Source: Clostridiaceae bacterium | GTDB lineage: Bacteria > Bacillota > Clostridia > Saccharofermentanales > Fastidiosipilaceae | Length of the DNA: 22,247 bases | NCBI GenBank assembly: GCA_012800515.1 | Contig: JAAZJE010000140.1 | Location: 1-22,247, forward strand | Reading direction: 5' to 3' | Shown here: positions 14,434-22,247 of the stretch, piece by piece | Layout of the letters: every line of letters starts with the position of its first letter | How positions within the stretch are numbered: position 1 is the stretch's first letter | Notes under the pieces: model-generated | Databases searched by the model: none | What the model was told of the DNA's origin: nothing | What the model saw: the letters and a program-made list of their open reading frames with translations, nothing else | Made by a program: the position numbers and the translations under genes

Positions 14434-15896
14434 AAAAGCGCTGGAACCAGAGAACAAATATGACAATGTTGACCGACTTCTACGAGTTGACGATGTCGCA
14501 AGGCTATTTCGACAGCGGTCTGAAAGACACACAGGCCTGCTATGACCTGTATTTTCGCCAGGTCCCCGAGGGGGGCGGCTTTGCCATCATGGCCGGTGTC
14601 GAGCAGATGATGGATTATTTGGAGAATCTGTCTTTCTCCGATGATGATATCGATTATTTGCGTTCCACGGCCCACTTCAGTGAGAAGTTTCTGACTTATC
14701 TGCGGAATCTGAAGTTCGAATGTGATGTCTGGGCGATTCCCGAGGGAACGCCCCTGTTTCCCAACGAGCCGATCGTCAAGGTGCGCGGTCCGATTATTCA
14801 GGCGCAAATGATTGAGACGATGCTTTTGTTGACCATTAATCATCAGTCGCTGATTGCCACCAAGGCGAGCCGCATCGTGCGCGCTGGGCAGGGGAGGGCG
14901 ATTATGGAATTCGGTGCCCGCCGCGCGCAGGGGACGGATGCCTCCGTTCTGGGAGCCAGGGCGGCATATATCGGCGGCGCTCACGGCACTTCCTGCACGA
15001 TTTGCGGCGAACAGTTCGGCATCCCCCTCTCCGGAACGATGGCGCACAGCTTCGTCCAGGCTTTTCCTACCGAGTACGAAGCCTTCGTTGCCTATGCGAA
15101 GTCCTGGCCGGACGAGGCGGTTTTCCTGGTCGATACGTACAATGTCCTCAACAGCGGCATTCCGAATACGATTCGGGTTTCCCGGGAGATTCTTGAGCCG
15201 CAGGGCAAGCGCGTCAAAGGTATACGAATTGACAGCGGCGACCTGACCTGGCTGACCAAAGAGTCGCGAGCGCTACTCGATGCCGCCGGTATGGAGGATT
15301 GCCGCATCGTCATCAGCAATGCCCTGGACGAATATCTGATCAGCGACCTGATTAATCAGGGCGCGATCTTTGACTCCTGCGGGGTCGGAGAGCGCCTGAT
15401 TACCTCCCGGTCCGAGCCGGTCTTCGGCGGTGTGTACAAGTTGTCCGGAATTGAGGTCGGCGGTAGGATGGAGCCTAGGATGAAAGTTTCGGAAAATCTG
15501 GCTAAGATCACGACGCCGGGGTCGAAGGAAGTATGGCGTTTCTTCGATAATGAGACCGGTATGGCGATCGCCGATCTGATCACGCTGGACGACGAGATAA
15601 TAGACACGAGTGAGCCGTATGAGCTCTTTGACCCGATCCACACCTGGAAGCGTAAGACTGTAACCAATTTTACGGCGCGGAAATTACTGCAACCGGTATT
15701 TGTCAAGGGGCGGTGCGTCTATCCGCGCTATAATGTGCAGGATATCCGCCGCTATTGTGCCGAACAGCAGGAAACCCTGTGGGATTCGGTAAAACGCTTC
15801 AACAATCCGCAAACTTATTACGTCGATTTATCGCTCAAACTCTGGGAGATTCGCGACGCTTTACTCCATCGATACGGAGTTCCGAATAGTCAGTGA
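14430..15896 (+). CDS. pncB: Nicotinate phosphoribosyltransferase
   Basis: This 488-residue enzyme converts nicotinate, PRPP and ATP to nicotinate mononucleotide, the entry step of NAD salvage by the Preiss-Handler route. The N terminus MLTDFYELTMSQGYF, EFGARRAQGTDAS, GTMAHSFVQAF, LVDTYNVLNSGIPNTI and RIDSGDLTWLTKESR are hallmark segments, and the length matches the Bacillus-type enzyme. AAGGAG sits seven bases before the ATG, which overlaps the truA stop (ATGA). The placement next to an ECF module is suggestive, since niacin is an ECF substrate in Bacillota, but no niacin S component is present here. Confidence 0.96.
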   Translation: MKKRWNQRTNMTMLTDFYELTMSQGYFDSGLKDTQACYDLYFRQVPEGGGFAIMAGVEQMMDYLENLSFSDDDIDYLRSTAHFSEKFLTYLRNLKFECDVWAIPEGTPLFPNEPIVKVRGPIIQAQMIETMLLLTINHQSLIATKASRIVRAGQGRAIMEFGARRAQGTDASVLGARAAYIGGAHGTSCTICGEQFGIPLSGTMAHSFVQAFPTEYEAFVAYAKSWPDEAVFLVDTYNVLNSGIPNTIRVSREILEPQGKRVKGIRIDSGDLTWLTKESRALLDAAGMEDCRIVISNALDEYLISDLINQGAIFDSCGVGERLITSRSEPVFGGVYKLSGIEVGGRMEPRMKVSENLAKITTPGSKEVWRFFDNETGMAIADLITLDDEIIDTSEPYELFDPIHTWKRKTVTNFTARKLLQPVFVKGRCVYPRYNVQDIRRYCAEQQETLWDSVKRFNNPQTYYVDLSLKLWEIRDALLHRYGVPNSQ

Positions 15897-15904
15897 GGTA
15901 GAAA

Positions 15905-17509
15905 ATGCCGCAAAAGAAAAAGTTTTATATCACCACGCCGATTTATTACGCCAGCGGACGCCCGCATATCGGACATTCATACACAACCGTTCTTGCCGAT
16001 GCGCTGGCGCGCTGGCAGCGCTTCAAAGGGGCGGACGTGATGTTCCTGACCGGTCTCGACGAGCACGGAGAGAAGGTGGAGGAGAAAGCTCGTCTTGCCG
16101 GGGTGGAGCCTCAGGAATATGTCGACAGGATAAACGAAGATTATGTGGAGGTCTGGAAAAAGCTCGATATCAGCTACGATCGCTATATCCGCACCACCGG
16201 CGCGGATCATATGCGGCGGGTACAGGCGATTTTCCAGCGCCTGGTCGACAGCGGCGACATATATCCCGGTTCATACGAGGGTCTGTATTGTACGCCTTGC
16301 GAGGCCTATTGGTTGCCCTCACAACTTGACGAGGATGGTAATTGCCCGGACTGCCATCGGGAACTGCGCCGGATGAGCGAACCGAGTTATTTCTTCCGCC
16401 TCAGCAAGTATCAAAAGCCGCTGGAGGAACTCTTTGCCCGTGAAGAGCCTTTCCTTGTTCCGGCCGGCAGCGCCAGAGAAATGATCAATAATTTTCTCAA
16501 GCCCGGTCTGCAGGATTTGGCGGTCACCCGCTCGGCGTTTGACTGGGGCGTGGTCGCTCCCAACGATTCGAAATTTGTTATCTATGTCTGGATTGACGCT
16601 TTGCTGAATTATATTACGGCGATGGGTTATCCTGACAATACCGCCGATATGGAGCGCTACTGGCCGGCCGATATTCAATTGGTCGGACGGGAGATCGTGC
16701 GCTTCCACACGTTGATTTGGCCGGCTTTCCTGATGGCGTTGGATTTGCCGGTGCCGAAGAAAGTCTATGCCCACGGCTGGCTGCTTTTCGATAACGTCAA
16801 AATGTCCAAATCGCTCGGTAATGTAGTCGATCCGCTGGTTCTGGCCGAGCGCTATGGCGTTGACAGTATTCGCTATTATCTGCTCAGCGAAATGGGCTAC
16901 GGTGTTGACGGATCGTACACGAATTCGGATTTCCTGCAACGTATCAATACGGATTTGGTCAATAATTTGGGCAACTTGCTCAGTCGTACGACGGCGATGA
17001 TCAATAAATATTTTGACGGAGTGCTTCCGTATGTTTCGAATGTCGAGTGCAGCTCCGAGGAGAGTGAATGGGATCTGGACTTGCGCAATGCCGGCGAGAG
17101 TCTATTCCATCAGGTAGATACGGCTATGGCCGAACCGCGCGCCGCTAACGCACTGGATCATATATTCACCTTTGCCGCGCGTTGCAACAAGTATATTGAC
17201 TTGACCGAGCCCTGGGTTCTCGGGCGCGATGCCGCTCACAGAGACAGATTGGCCGTCGTACTGCGCAATTTGAGTGACGGATTGCGGATTATAGCCGCGC
17301 TTCTACAGGCTTTTCTGCCGCGGACGGCGGCGGCTATGGCGGAGGCTCTCGGGCTGAGTGCCGCGCCGGAGCAGCTGACCTGGGAGCAGGTGCAGGTCTG
17401 GGGAGTATGGCAACCGACGGAAAAAATCGCCGGAGGTGTGCATTTGTTCAGTCGCCTGGACGTGGACGCGGAAATAGAGGCTTTGAATAAAATATACAGC
17501 GAGCAATAA
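15905..17509 (+). CDS. metG: Methionyl-tRNA synthetase, short form
   Basis: This 534-residue class I synthetase charges tRNA(Met). The HIGH motif is His21-Ile-Gly-His24, KMSKS is at 299-303, and Cys129, Cys132, Cys147 and Cys150 form a single zinc knuckle in the connective-peptide region. The anticodon-binding helical domain (about 390-530, with ANALDHIFTFAARCNKYIDLTEPW) is complete. The C-terminal dimerising EMAP/OB tRNA-binding domain found in many MetRS proteins of about 650 residues is missing, and the stop is followed by a non-coding gap, so there is no sign of a frameshift. AGGTAGAAA precedes the start, eight bases after pncB. Confidence 0.96.
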   Translation: MPQKKKFYITTPIYYASGRPHIGHSYTTVLADALARWQRFKGADVMFLTGLDEHGEKVEEKARLAGVEPQEYVDRINEDYVEVWKKLDISYDRYIRTTGADHMRRVQAIFQRLVDSGDIYPGSYEGLYCTPCEAYWLPSQLDEDGNCPDCHRELRRMSEPSYFFRLSKYQKPLEELFAREEPFLVPAGSAREMINNFLKPGLQDLAVTRSAFDWGVVAPNDSKFVIYVWIDALLNYITAMGYPDNTADMERYWPADIQLVGREIVRFHTLIWPAFLMALDLPVPKKVYAHGWLLFDNVKMSKSLGNVVDPLVLAERYGVDSIRYYLLSEMGYGVDGSYTNSDFLQRINTDLVNNLGNLLSRTTAMINKYFDGVLPYVSNVECSSEESEWDLDLRNAGESLFHQVDTAMAEPRAANALDHIFTFAARCNKYIDLTEPWVLGRDAAHRDRLAVVLRNLSDGLRIIAALLQAFLPRTAAAMAEALGLSAAPEQLTWEQVQVWGVWQPTEKIAGGVHLFSRLDVDAEIEALNKIYSEQ

Positions 17510-17510
17510 C

Positions 17511-17542
17511 TTTACGTGTATTTTACAATTATTAGATATAAT
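17511..17542 (+). promoter_or_regulatory. Possible promoter before tatD
   Basis: The 83-base metG-tatD space is clearly AT-rich. TATAAT at 17537-17542 is a perfect -10 box. The best -35 candidate, TTTACG at 17511-17516, leaves a 20-base spacer, which is too long for a strong promoter; a second combination is TTTACA (17522-17527) with TAAGAT (17547-17552), spacer 19. I see no terminator for the genes upstream, so this would be an internal promoter. Confidence 0.4.
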
Positions 17543-17592
17543 TTGTTAAGATGCTAGCTGATACGATGCGTTAAGGAGAAAGTTACGCATAT

Positions 17593-18420
17593 ATGTGGAT
17601 AGATACTCATGCCCATCTGGACGGTGAGACATATGAAGATGACCTCGCGGCGGTGATTGAGCGCGCCGTGGAGGCAAAGTTACGCCACATCCTTAATATC
17701 GGTTGTACGCCGGAATCCGCGCGCGAAGTAATTGCCCAGGCGCAGGCCGTTCCCGGGATCAGCACCGTGATTGGTATGCATCCGCACGATACCAATCAGT
17801 GGAGTCCCGAGGCGGAGGCGGAGTATCGGGCGCTGCTTGATGATAGGGAGCGCAATTGTATCGTTGCGGTAGGGGAGATCGGCCTGGACTTCCATTATGA
17901 TTATTCGCCGCGGGAGCAGCAGAGGGCAGCCTTTATCGCACAATTGAAGATGGCGTACGAGTATGACCTGCCGGTGGTTATCCACAGTCGCGAGGCACAT
18001 GCCGAAACGCTGGAAATATTGACCGCGGCGCGGGCGGGCGGCTATTTACGCACGGAGCGCACCGGAGTTTTCCATTGCTATTCGGGAAGCCCGGAATTTG
18101 CTCAACGAATACTGCCGTTGGGCTTCTATTTCGGCTTTGACGGGCCGATAACTTTCAAAAATGCCCGCATGCCGGTCGCAGCGGCAGCGACGATTCCCGC
18201 CGATCGACTCATGATCGAAACGGATTGTCCCTATTTGACACCGACGCCTTTCCGCGGAGAGCGTAATGAACCATCCTATTTACCATATATCGGTGCGAGG
18301 CTGGCCGAGATTCGTGGCATAACCGTCGCAGCCTGCGCGGAGATGACTAGTCGGAACGCGCTGGAATTATTCGGGCCGTATCTGGAAACACGGCTCGCTC
18401 CCGTATCGGAGACGAGATGA
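17593..18420 (+). CDS. tatD: TatD family metal-dependent deoxyribonuclease
   Basis: This 275-residue TIM-barrel hydrolase belongs to the TatD/YcfH group, metal-dependent DNases of the amidohydrolase superfamily. Predicted metal ligands are His6 and His8 (DTHAHLD), Glu95 (GEIGLDFHY), His131 (VIHSRE), His161 (FHCYSG) and Asp211 (ETDCPYLTP). Following metG is a common arrangement in Bacillota. AAGGAG (17573-17578) lies 14 bases before the ATG, a longer spacing than usual, but the sequence MWIDTHAHLD leaves no later start. The stop forms an ATGA overlap with the next gene. Confidence 0.95.
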   Translation: MWIDTHAHLDGETYEDDLAAVIERAVEAKLRHILNIGCTPESAREVIAQAQAVPGISTVIGMHPHDTNQWSPEAEAEYRALLDDRERNCIVAVGEIGLDFHYDYSPREQQRAAFIAQLKMAYEYDLPVVIHSREAHAETLEILTAARAGGYLRTERTGVFHCYSGSPEFAQRILPLGFYFGFDGPITFKNARMPVAAAATIPADRLMIETDCPYLTPTPFRGERNEPSYLPYIGARLAEIRGITVAACAEMTSRNALELFGPYLETRLAPVSETR

Positions 18421-19373
18421 ATATTGAACCTGTAGCAGCTGTTGATATCGGGTCGAACAATATTCGCCTGTCCATATTCGATATATCGGACGGCAGTGCT
18501 ACCGAATTGATTTCTTCGAGAATTGCCGCCGGCCTGAACAACTCTATTGTCAATAACAGCTTGGATGGTGACGGAATTTCCAGATTGCTGGAGACTTTGC
18601 GCCATTTCAAGAAAATAGTGCAGTCTTTCCGCAATATCCGTGCGGTATATCCTTTCGCGACTGCATCGTTGCGTGACCTGACGAATCAGCCGGAGATTTT
18701 GCGTTTGGTTCGCGAACAGATCGGCTGGGAGGTGGAGGTTCTGCCGGTTGCGGATGAGGCGCGCTATGCTTTCCTCGGCGCCACCCGGGGAGAGGTCGAT
18801 ACCGGAGTGTTGGCGGACATCGGCGGCGGAAGCACGGAAATTATTTTATTTAAAGATAATAAAATGACGCAGTGGACGGGATTGCAATGCGGTTCTCTGA
18901 GTCTGTTCCGTGATTTTATCGACCGCCTATTGCCGAATAAACAGGAATACAGACATCTACGTGCGGAATTGCGCCGCCGTCTCAAAGAACTTAACATTAG
19001 GGTCGAGCCGCAACCGGTTCTCTGCGTGGTTGGCGGTACCGGTCGAGCAGTACTACAATTGTACAATGAAGCGGCCTTCGGCTCCGGCAGTTTGGATATC
19101 CTTGCTCGTGAAACACCGGATCCCGCCGAGCGGACGATACCGGCCGAGATGCTGGGACGACTGACATCTTCGCTGATGAATATGGGTGAGCGGGCTGCGG
19201 CGCGAACCATTCTCTGGGTCAAGCCGGATCGAATTCACACATTGATGCCGGGTATGATTTTACTGGAGAGCTTGGCAGAGCATTTCCGTGTTCCCAAATT
19301 ACTGATCAGCCCAACCGGAGTGCGGGAAGGGTATTTAATCGAACATTTATTGAGGAATGAAAATGGAGACTAG
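18417..19373 (+). CDS. Exopolyphosphatase / pppGpp phosphatase family protein
   Basis: This 318-residue protein belongs to the Ppx/GppA family of the actin-like ATPase superfamily. It has AAVDIGSNNIRLSI at the N terminus (phosphate-binding loop 1), Glu114 in ADEARYAFLG as the probable catalytic acid, and DIGGGSTEI from residue 134 (loop 2). It is the short form, lacking the C-terminal HD-like domain of E. coli Ppx. The family contains both polyphosphatases and enzymes that hydrolyse pppGpp; sequence alone does not separate them. Being next to ppk1 favours a polyphosphate role. It starts in an ATGA overlap with tatD, and its last codons overlap ppk1. Confidence 0.92.
   Translation: MNIEPVAAVDIGSNNIRLSIFDISDGSATELISSRIAAGLNNSIVNNSLDGDGISRLLETLRHFKKIVQSFRNIRAVYPFATASLRDLTNQPEILRLVREQIGWEVEVLPVADEARYAFLGATRGEVDTGVLADIGGGSTEIILFKDNKMTQWTGLQCGSLSLFRDFIDRLLPNKQEYRHLRAELRRRLKELNIRVEPQPVLCVVGGTGRAVLQLYNEAAFGSGSLDILARETPDPAERTIPAEMLGRLTSSLMNMGERAAARTILWVKPDRIHTLMPGMILLESLAEHFRVPKLLISPTGVREGYLIEHLLRNENGD
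19351..19356 (+). promoter_or_regulatory. Ribosome-binding site that sets the ppk1 start
   Basis: TGAGGA at 19351-19356 is inside the end of the preceding gene. It is six bases before ATG 19363 and directly abuts ATG 19357, so the second ATG is the better start. Confidence 0.65.
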
Positions 19374-21783
19374 CCCTGAGTTACGAGAGAATGCGAGTGT
19401 AGACACACGGTATACCCAAAACCGCGAGTTGTCGTGGCTACGATTCAACCGGCGTGTGCTTTGCGAGGCGGAAACGCCGACCACGCCCCTGCTTGAGCGC
19501 CTGCGCTTCCTGTCGATAGTCTGTTCGAATTTAGACGAGTTCTTCATGATTCGGGTCGGAACTCTGCACGATATGGCCGGAGCGCAGGAGCCGATCATCG
19601 ACAACAAATCCGGAATGACGCCGCAACAGCAATTGAAGGCGATTATGCAGACTTGCGTCGACCTTTACGCGGATATGGACCACACTTACGTGACGCTTAT
19701 GAATGAACTCTACGGCGCGGATGTGGTCGAATTGGAAGTTAACGACCTTACAGCCGCTGAACAGAGCGAAGTGCGTAAACTGTTCCGGAATTTGATTTTC
19801 CCGGTGCTGTCTCCGCAAATTATCGACTGGTCGCATCCTTTTCCGCATTTGATCAATTTGGCGACCCATACCGTTTTCCGTCTGCGCCGCATAGAGCGCG
19901 ATCCCTATTCCGATAATGAGGCGCCTCGCTTTTGGGGGCAGGAGCCGTCGGTTCAGACCGACTCGATCGGAATCATCAGTATTCCCGATATTCTGCCGAC
20001 GATAATCAGCCTGACACCCGATTGCCGTCGTTTCATCAGGACGGAGAAATTGGTTCTTGCTTATGCGGCGGAAATTTTTCTGCATTATAAGATCGAAGAG
20101 AGTCTGGTAATTCGGGTGACCCGCAACGGCGACGTCAGCCCGGATGATGATGACTATATCGAGGGGGATGACGATTTCCGCGACCTCATGAAGCGCATTC
20201 TCGATAAGCGCAAGCGTCTGGCCGCGGTACGCCTGGAGGTCGATCGGACACCGTCGCCGTATCTGGGCAGCTTCCTGACCGCACGACTGCAACTGTCCGC
20301 CGACCGGGTCTTCGTCACCCGCTCGCTGATGCGTCCCGCCCTGGCCGATGCTATTATTGATAAGGTAAGCGACGCGATGCGCGTGGAGCATTCCTTCCCG
20401 CCCTTTACACCGCAGGAGGCGACCGCCGTGGATACGGATCGCTCTATCATGGAACAACTGCGCGAACGTGACCTGATCCTGTCCTATCCCTATGAATCGA
20501 TGGATCCATTTATCCGTCTTTTGCGCGAAGCTGTCAATGATCCGGATGTGCTCTCAATAAAAATCACTATCTACAGACTGGCTGCGGTTTCCAAAGTTGC
20601 CGAGCAATTGGCCGCGGCGGCCGAGCAGGGTAAGGAGGTAGTGGTGTTGCTGGAACTGAGGGCCCGCTTTGACGAGAAGAACAATATCGACTGGTCGTCG
20701 CGCCTGGAATCGGCCGGTTGCCGGGTTATATACGGCATGGACGGCTATAAAGTGCACTCGAAGATCTGTCTGATTACGCGGATGAGCGACGGTCAGATAG
20801 AAACCTTCACGCAAATCGGCACCGGTAATTACAACGAGAAAACGGCGCGGCAGTATACGGACTTTTCTTTCATGACTTCCCGTCAGGATATCGGTCGCGA
20901 CGGCGTGGCCTTTTTCAACAATATGCTGATCGGTAATCTCGAGGGTCAATATGAACGCCTTCTGGTTGCCCCCCTGTCGTTGCAGGAGGGACTGGGACGC
21001 CTGATTCGTCGTGAGATAGAGCGTGCGGAGCGCGGTGAGCCCGCTTTGATTCGTTTGAAACTGAACTCAATTTCCGATCGCCGCATGCTCGACCTGCTCC
21101 AGGAGGCCTCGGCCGCCGGAGTAAAAATCGATCTGATGGTTCGCGGTATATGCTGTATCCTGCCCGGAATTGAAGATTTGACCGAAAACATCCGGATTCA
21201 GTCGATTGTCGGCCGTTTTCTGGAACACCACCGCGTGTACTGTTTCGGTGCCGGCGAGGACAGTGATATATACATATCCTCGGCCGACTGGATGACGCGC
21301 AATATCCGTCGCCGGGTGGAAATCGCCTGTCCTATTGACGACCCGGAGATCCGCAAGTTCCTGCTGGAGTTTATGGCTGTCTGCTTTGCCGATAACATTA
21401 AGGGACGCCGCATGTTGCCGGACGGCAGTTTGACCGAGCTGACCCCGGAAGAAGTGGATCGGGAACAATTGCCGCCCGCGGCGTTTGTCGTCGCGCAGGG
21501 AGAGTTGCCGGCTCAGCAGTGGTTCATGCGGACCGCTATTGCCGAAGCCGAAGCGAAGGCAAAGGAACTCAAGGCTGAAAGAGCGGATGAGCTGGATCGT
21601 CGCGCCGCCGCGCGTCTCGCTCATACACGGAGGAGAATCGGTGCCGTCGTACCCGAAGACGCGCCTGCCGTTGATCCGACGCCTGTACCGACTCTGTCGC
21701 CCGCCGCTCCGAAGACCGAAACGGGATTCTGGCGACGCTTCAGGAAGGCTTTCGAACGTTGGTTCGGCGGTGCGGGGGAGTAG
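19363..21783 (+). CDS. ppk1: Polyphosphate kinase 1 with C-terminal tail
   Basis: This 806-residue enzyme reversibly polymerises the gamma phosphate of ATP into polyphosphate. The N-terminal domain begins with the family motif NRELSWLRFNRRVL and continues SNLDEFFMIRVG. The two phospholipase-D-like C-terminal domains carry the histidine phosphorylated in catalysis, His465 in GYKVHSKICL, and the second His622 in FLEHHRVYCF. The core ends near residue 700; E. coli PPK1 has 688 residues. The extra tail has an Ala/Glu/Lys helix (about 727-758), a Pro-rich stretch (about 765-784), and an aromatic, basic ending FWRRFRKAFERWFGG. I start at 19363 rather than 19357 on ribosome-binding-site spacing. It overlaps the preceding gene by 11 bases. 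Confidence 0.96.
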   Translation: METSPELRENASVDTRYTQNRELSWLRFNRRVLCEAETPTTPLLERLRFLSIVCSNLDEFFMIRVGTLHDMAGAQEPIIDNKSGMTPQQQLKAIMQTCVDLYADMDHTYVTLMNELYGADVVELEVNDLTAAEQSEVRKLFRNLIFPVLSPQIIDWSHPFPHLINLATHTVFRLRRIERDPYSDNEAPRFWGQEPSVQTDSIGIISIPDILPTIISLTPDCRRFIRTEKLVLAYAAEIFLHYKIEESLVIRVTRNGDVSPDDDDYIEGDDDFRDLMKRILDKRKRLAAVRLEVDRTPSPYLGSFLTARLQLSADRVFVTRSLMRPALADAIIDKVSDAMRVEHSFPPFTPQEATAVDTDRSIMEQLRERDLILSYPYESMDPFIRLLREAVNDPDVLSIKITIYRLAAVSKVAEQLAAAAEQGKEVVVLLELRARFDEKNNIDWSSRLESAGCRVIYGMDGYKVHSKICLITRMSDGQIETFTQIGTGNYNEKTARQYTDFSFMTSRQDIGRDGVAFFNNMLIGNLEGQYERLLVAPLSLQEGLGRLIRREIERAERGEPALIRLKLNSISDRRMLDLLQEASAAGVKIDLMVRGICCILPGIEDLTENIRIQSIVGRFLEHHRVYCFGAGEDSDIYISSADWMTRNIRRRVEIACPIDDPEIRKFLLEFMAVCFADNIKGRRMLPDGSLTELTPEEVDREQLPPAAFVVAQGELPAQQWFMRTAIAEAEAKAKELKAERADELDRRAAARLAHTRRRIGAVVPEDAPAVDPTPVPTLSPAAPKTETGFWRRFRKAFERWFGGAGE

Positions 21784-22084
21784 TCCGCCGCTATTTTCCG
21801 TATCGGGGATTACCCCTCCCTGTTGCCACATAAATAAATGTCGTTGAAAGGCCCCTTGAGTTTTCGTAAAAACCAAAAATTCGGCCTATAAAAACGCTGA
21901 AATCGTCGTTTTCGGGTCAAAATTACAACTGGTAGCATCTAATCCGGCTGTGACTAAATCGTAGCTAACAGAAAATCAGTTTAAGACTACATTCGAGCGC
22001 TAAAACTGTCATACAACCCCGGCAAAAGAGCTTTTTTGGGCAAGCTAACGCCAGGTCGGGGGCAGTGCGTATACATAACTTGAA
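21784..22084. other. Non-coding stretch after ppk1, with inverted repeats
   Basis: No reading frame here looks like a gene. The stretch is more AT-rich than the genes to its left. GGGG-ATTA-CCCC (21805-21816) is a short hairpin without a T run. A nested pair of inverted repeats follows: AGGCC (21849-21853) with GGCCT (21883-21887), enclosing GTTTT (21860-21864) and AAAAC (21869-21873). Further right, CAAAAGAGCTTTTTTG (22023-22038) is nearly palindromic. The change in base character and the repeats would fit the flank of a mobile element, but no terminal repeat or target duplication can be verified because the other side is outside the window. Confidence 0.5.
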
Positions 22085-22247
22085 TTAGATGGCTTTTGCT
22101 ATTGCTATTTCTTCCAACAAGTCTTCAATTGTCATTTCTACCAGCCCTCTGCGTCGCCTTGTAGTGGGCGGGTAATATCCGGCAGGCCCGGCTCTGGCCT
22201 GTCGGAATAGATACGCTAGTCCATTACTAATCTGGTAACCATAAAAA
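22085..22247 (-). CDS. Possible C-terminal end of an unrecognised protein
   Basis: Reading the minus strand inward from the window edge gives 53 codons without a stop, then TAA (complement of 22085-22087). The encoded end includes YGYQISNGLAYLFRQARAG, a basic TTRRRRGL stretch and an acidic helix-like close, EMTIEDLLEEIAIAKAI. I do not recognise the family. The composition looks protein-like, but an open frame of this length is not rare by chance and a strong inverted repeat lies within it. If real, it is the only minus-strand gene in the window and converges on ppk1. Confidence 0.3.
   Translation of the reverse strand, partial: FYGYQISNGLAYLFRQARAGPAGYYPPTTRRRRGLVEMTIEDLLEEIAIAKAI
22179..22205. 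repeat. 10-bp inverted repeat near the right edge
   Basis: CCGGCAGGCC (22179-22188) and GGCCTGTCGG (22196-22205) can pair over ten positions, nine Watson-Crick and one G-U, around a 7-base loop. It lies in the possible minus-strand reading frame. No T run follows on either strand. Confidence 0.6.

Noticed and set aside
19531..20457. 308-codon antisense open frame inside ppk1
   Set aside because: It mirrors the ppk1 codons, shows no recognisable domain and has no ribosome-binding site; the sense frame encodes a complete, well-conserved enzyme.
21805..21816. GGGG-ATTA-CCCC hairpin as ppk1 terminator
   Set aside because: Stem of only four pairs and followed by TCCCTGTTG, not a T run.
21067..21876. 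269-codon antisense open frame over the end of ppk1
   Set aside because: Same reason; its translation resembles no family and starts in the non-coding stretch.
1..22247. CRISPR arrays, tRNA or rRNA genes, prophage genes
   Set aside because: No regularly spaced direct repeats, no tRNA-like cloverleaf that I could see, and almost all of the sequence is accounted for by recognised housekeeping genes.

Overview
The window is a ribosomal-protein supercluster from what is most likely a member of the Bacillota (Firmicutes), probably Clostridia-like. The evidence is the zinc-binding 61-residue S14, the order map - KOW-domain gene - infA - rpmJ - rpsM - rpsK - rpoA - rplQ, and an ECF-transporter module plus truA directly after rplQ. 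All recognised genes read on the + strand with strong Shine-Dalgarno sites and many short overlaps. I cannot name a genus.

Layout. (1) 1-709: end of the S10 operon (rplP tail, rpmC, rpsQ). (2) 739-5993: spc operon (rplN, rplX, rplE, rpsN, rpsH, rplF, rplR, rpsE, rplO, secY), with rpmD (L30) missing between rpsE and rplO. (3) 6054-8051: adk, map, a KOW-domain gene and infA. (4) 8052-10842: an intergenic region with a good promoter and inverted repeats, then rpmJ, rpsM, rpsK, rpoA, rplQ and a clear intrinsic terminator; rpsD is not here. (5) 10854-17509: a fused two-ATPase EcfA protein, ecfT, truA, pncB and metG. (6) 17593-21783: tatD, a ppx/gppA-family gene and ppk1. (7) 21784-22247: about 460 bases without a recognised gene, different in character from the rest, with several inverted repeats and the end of a possible minus-strand reading frame.

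How the genes fit together. Parts 1-4 supply ribosomal proteins, the SecY channel, adenylate kinase, methionine aminopeptidase, IF-1 and the RNA polymerase alpha subunit. Part 5 joins a shared vitamin-uptake energy module to tRNA pseudouridylation, nicotinate salvage and methionyl-tRNA charging. Part 6 couples a TatD nuclease with enzymes that break down and make polyphosphate.

I found no CRISPR array, tRNA, rRNA, prophage or clearly new multi-gene system. The most distinctive observations are the missing L30 gene, the single-chain EcfA1-EcfA2 fusion placed immediately behind a terminator, the insertion in L17, the C-terminal tail on PPK1, the structured leader before rpmJ, and the unexplained right-hand end.
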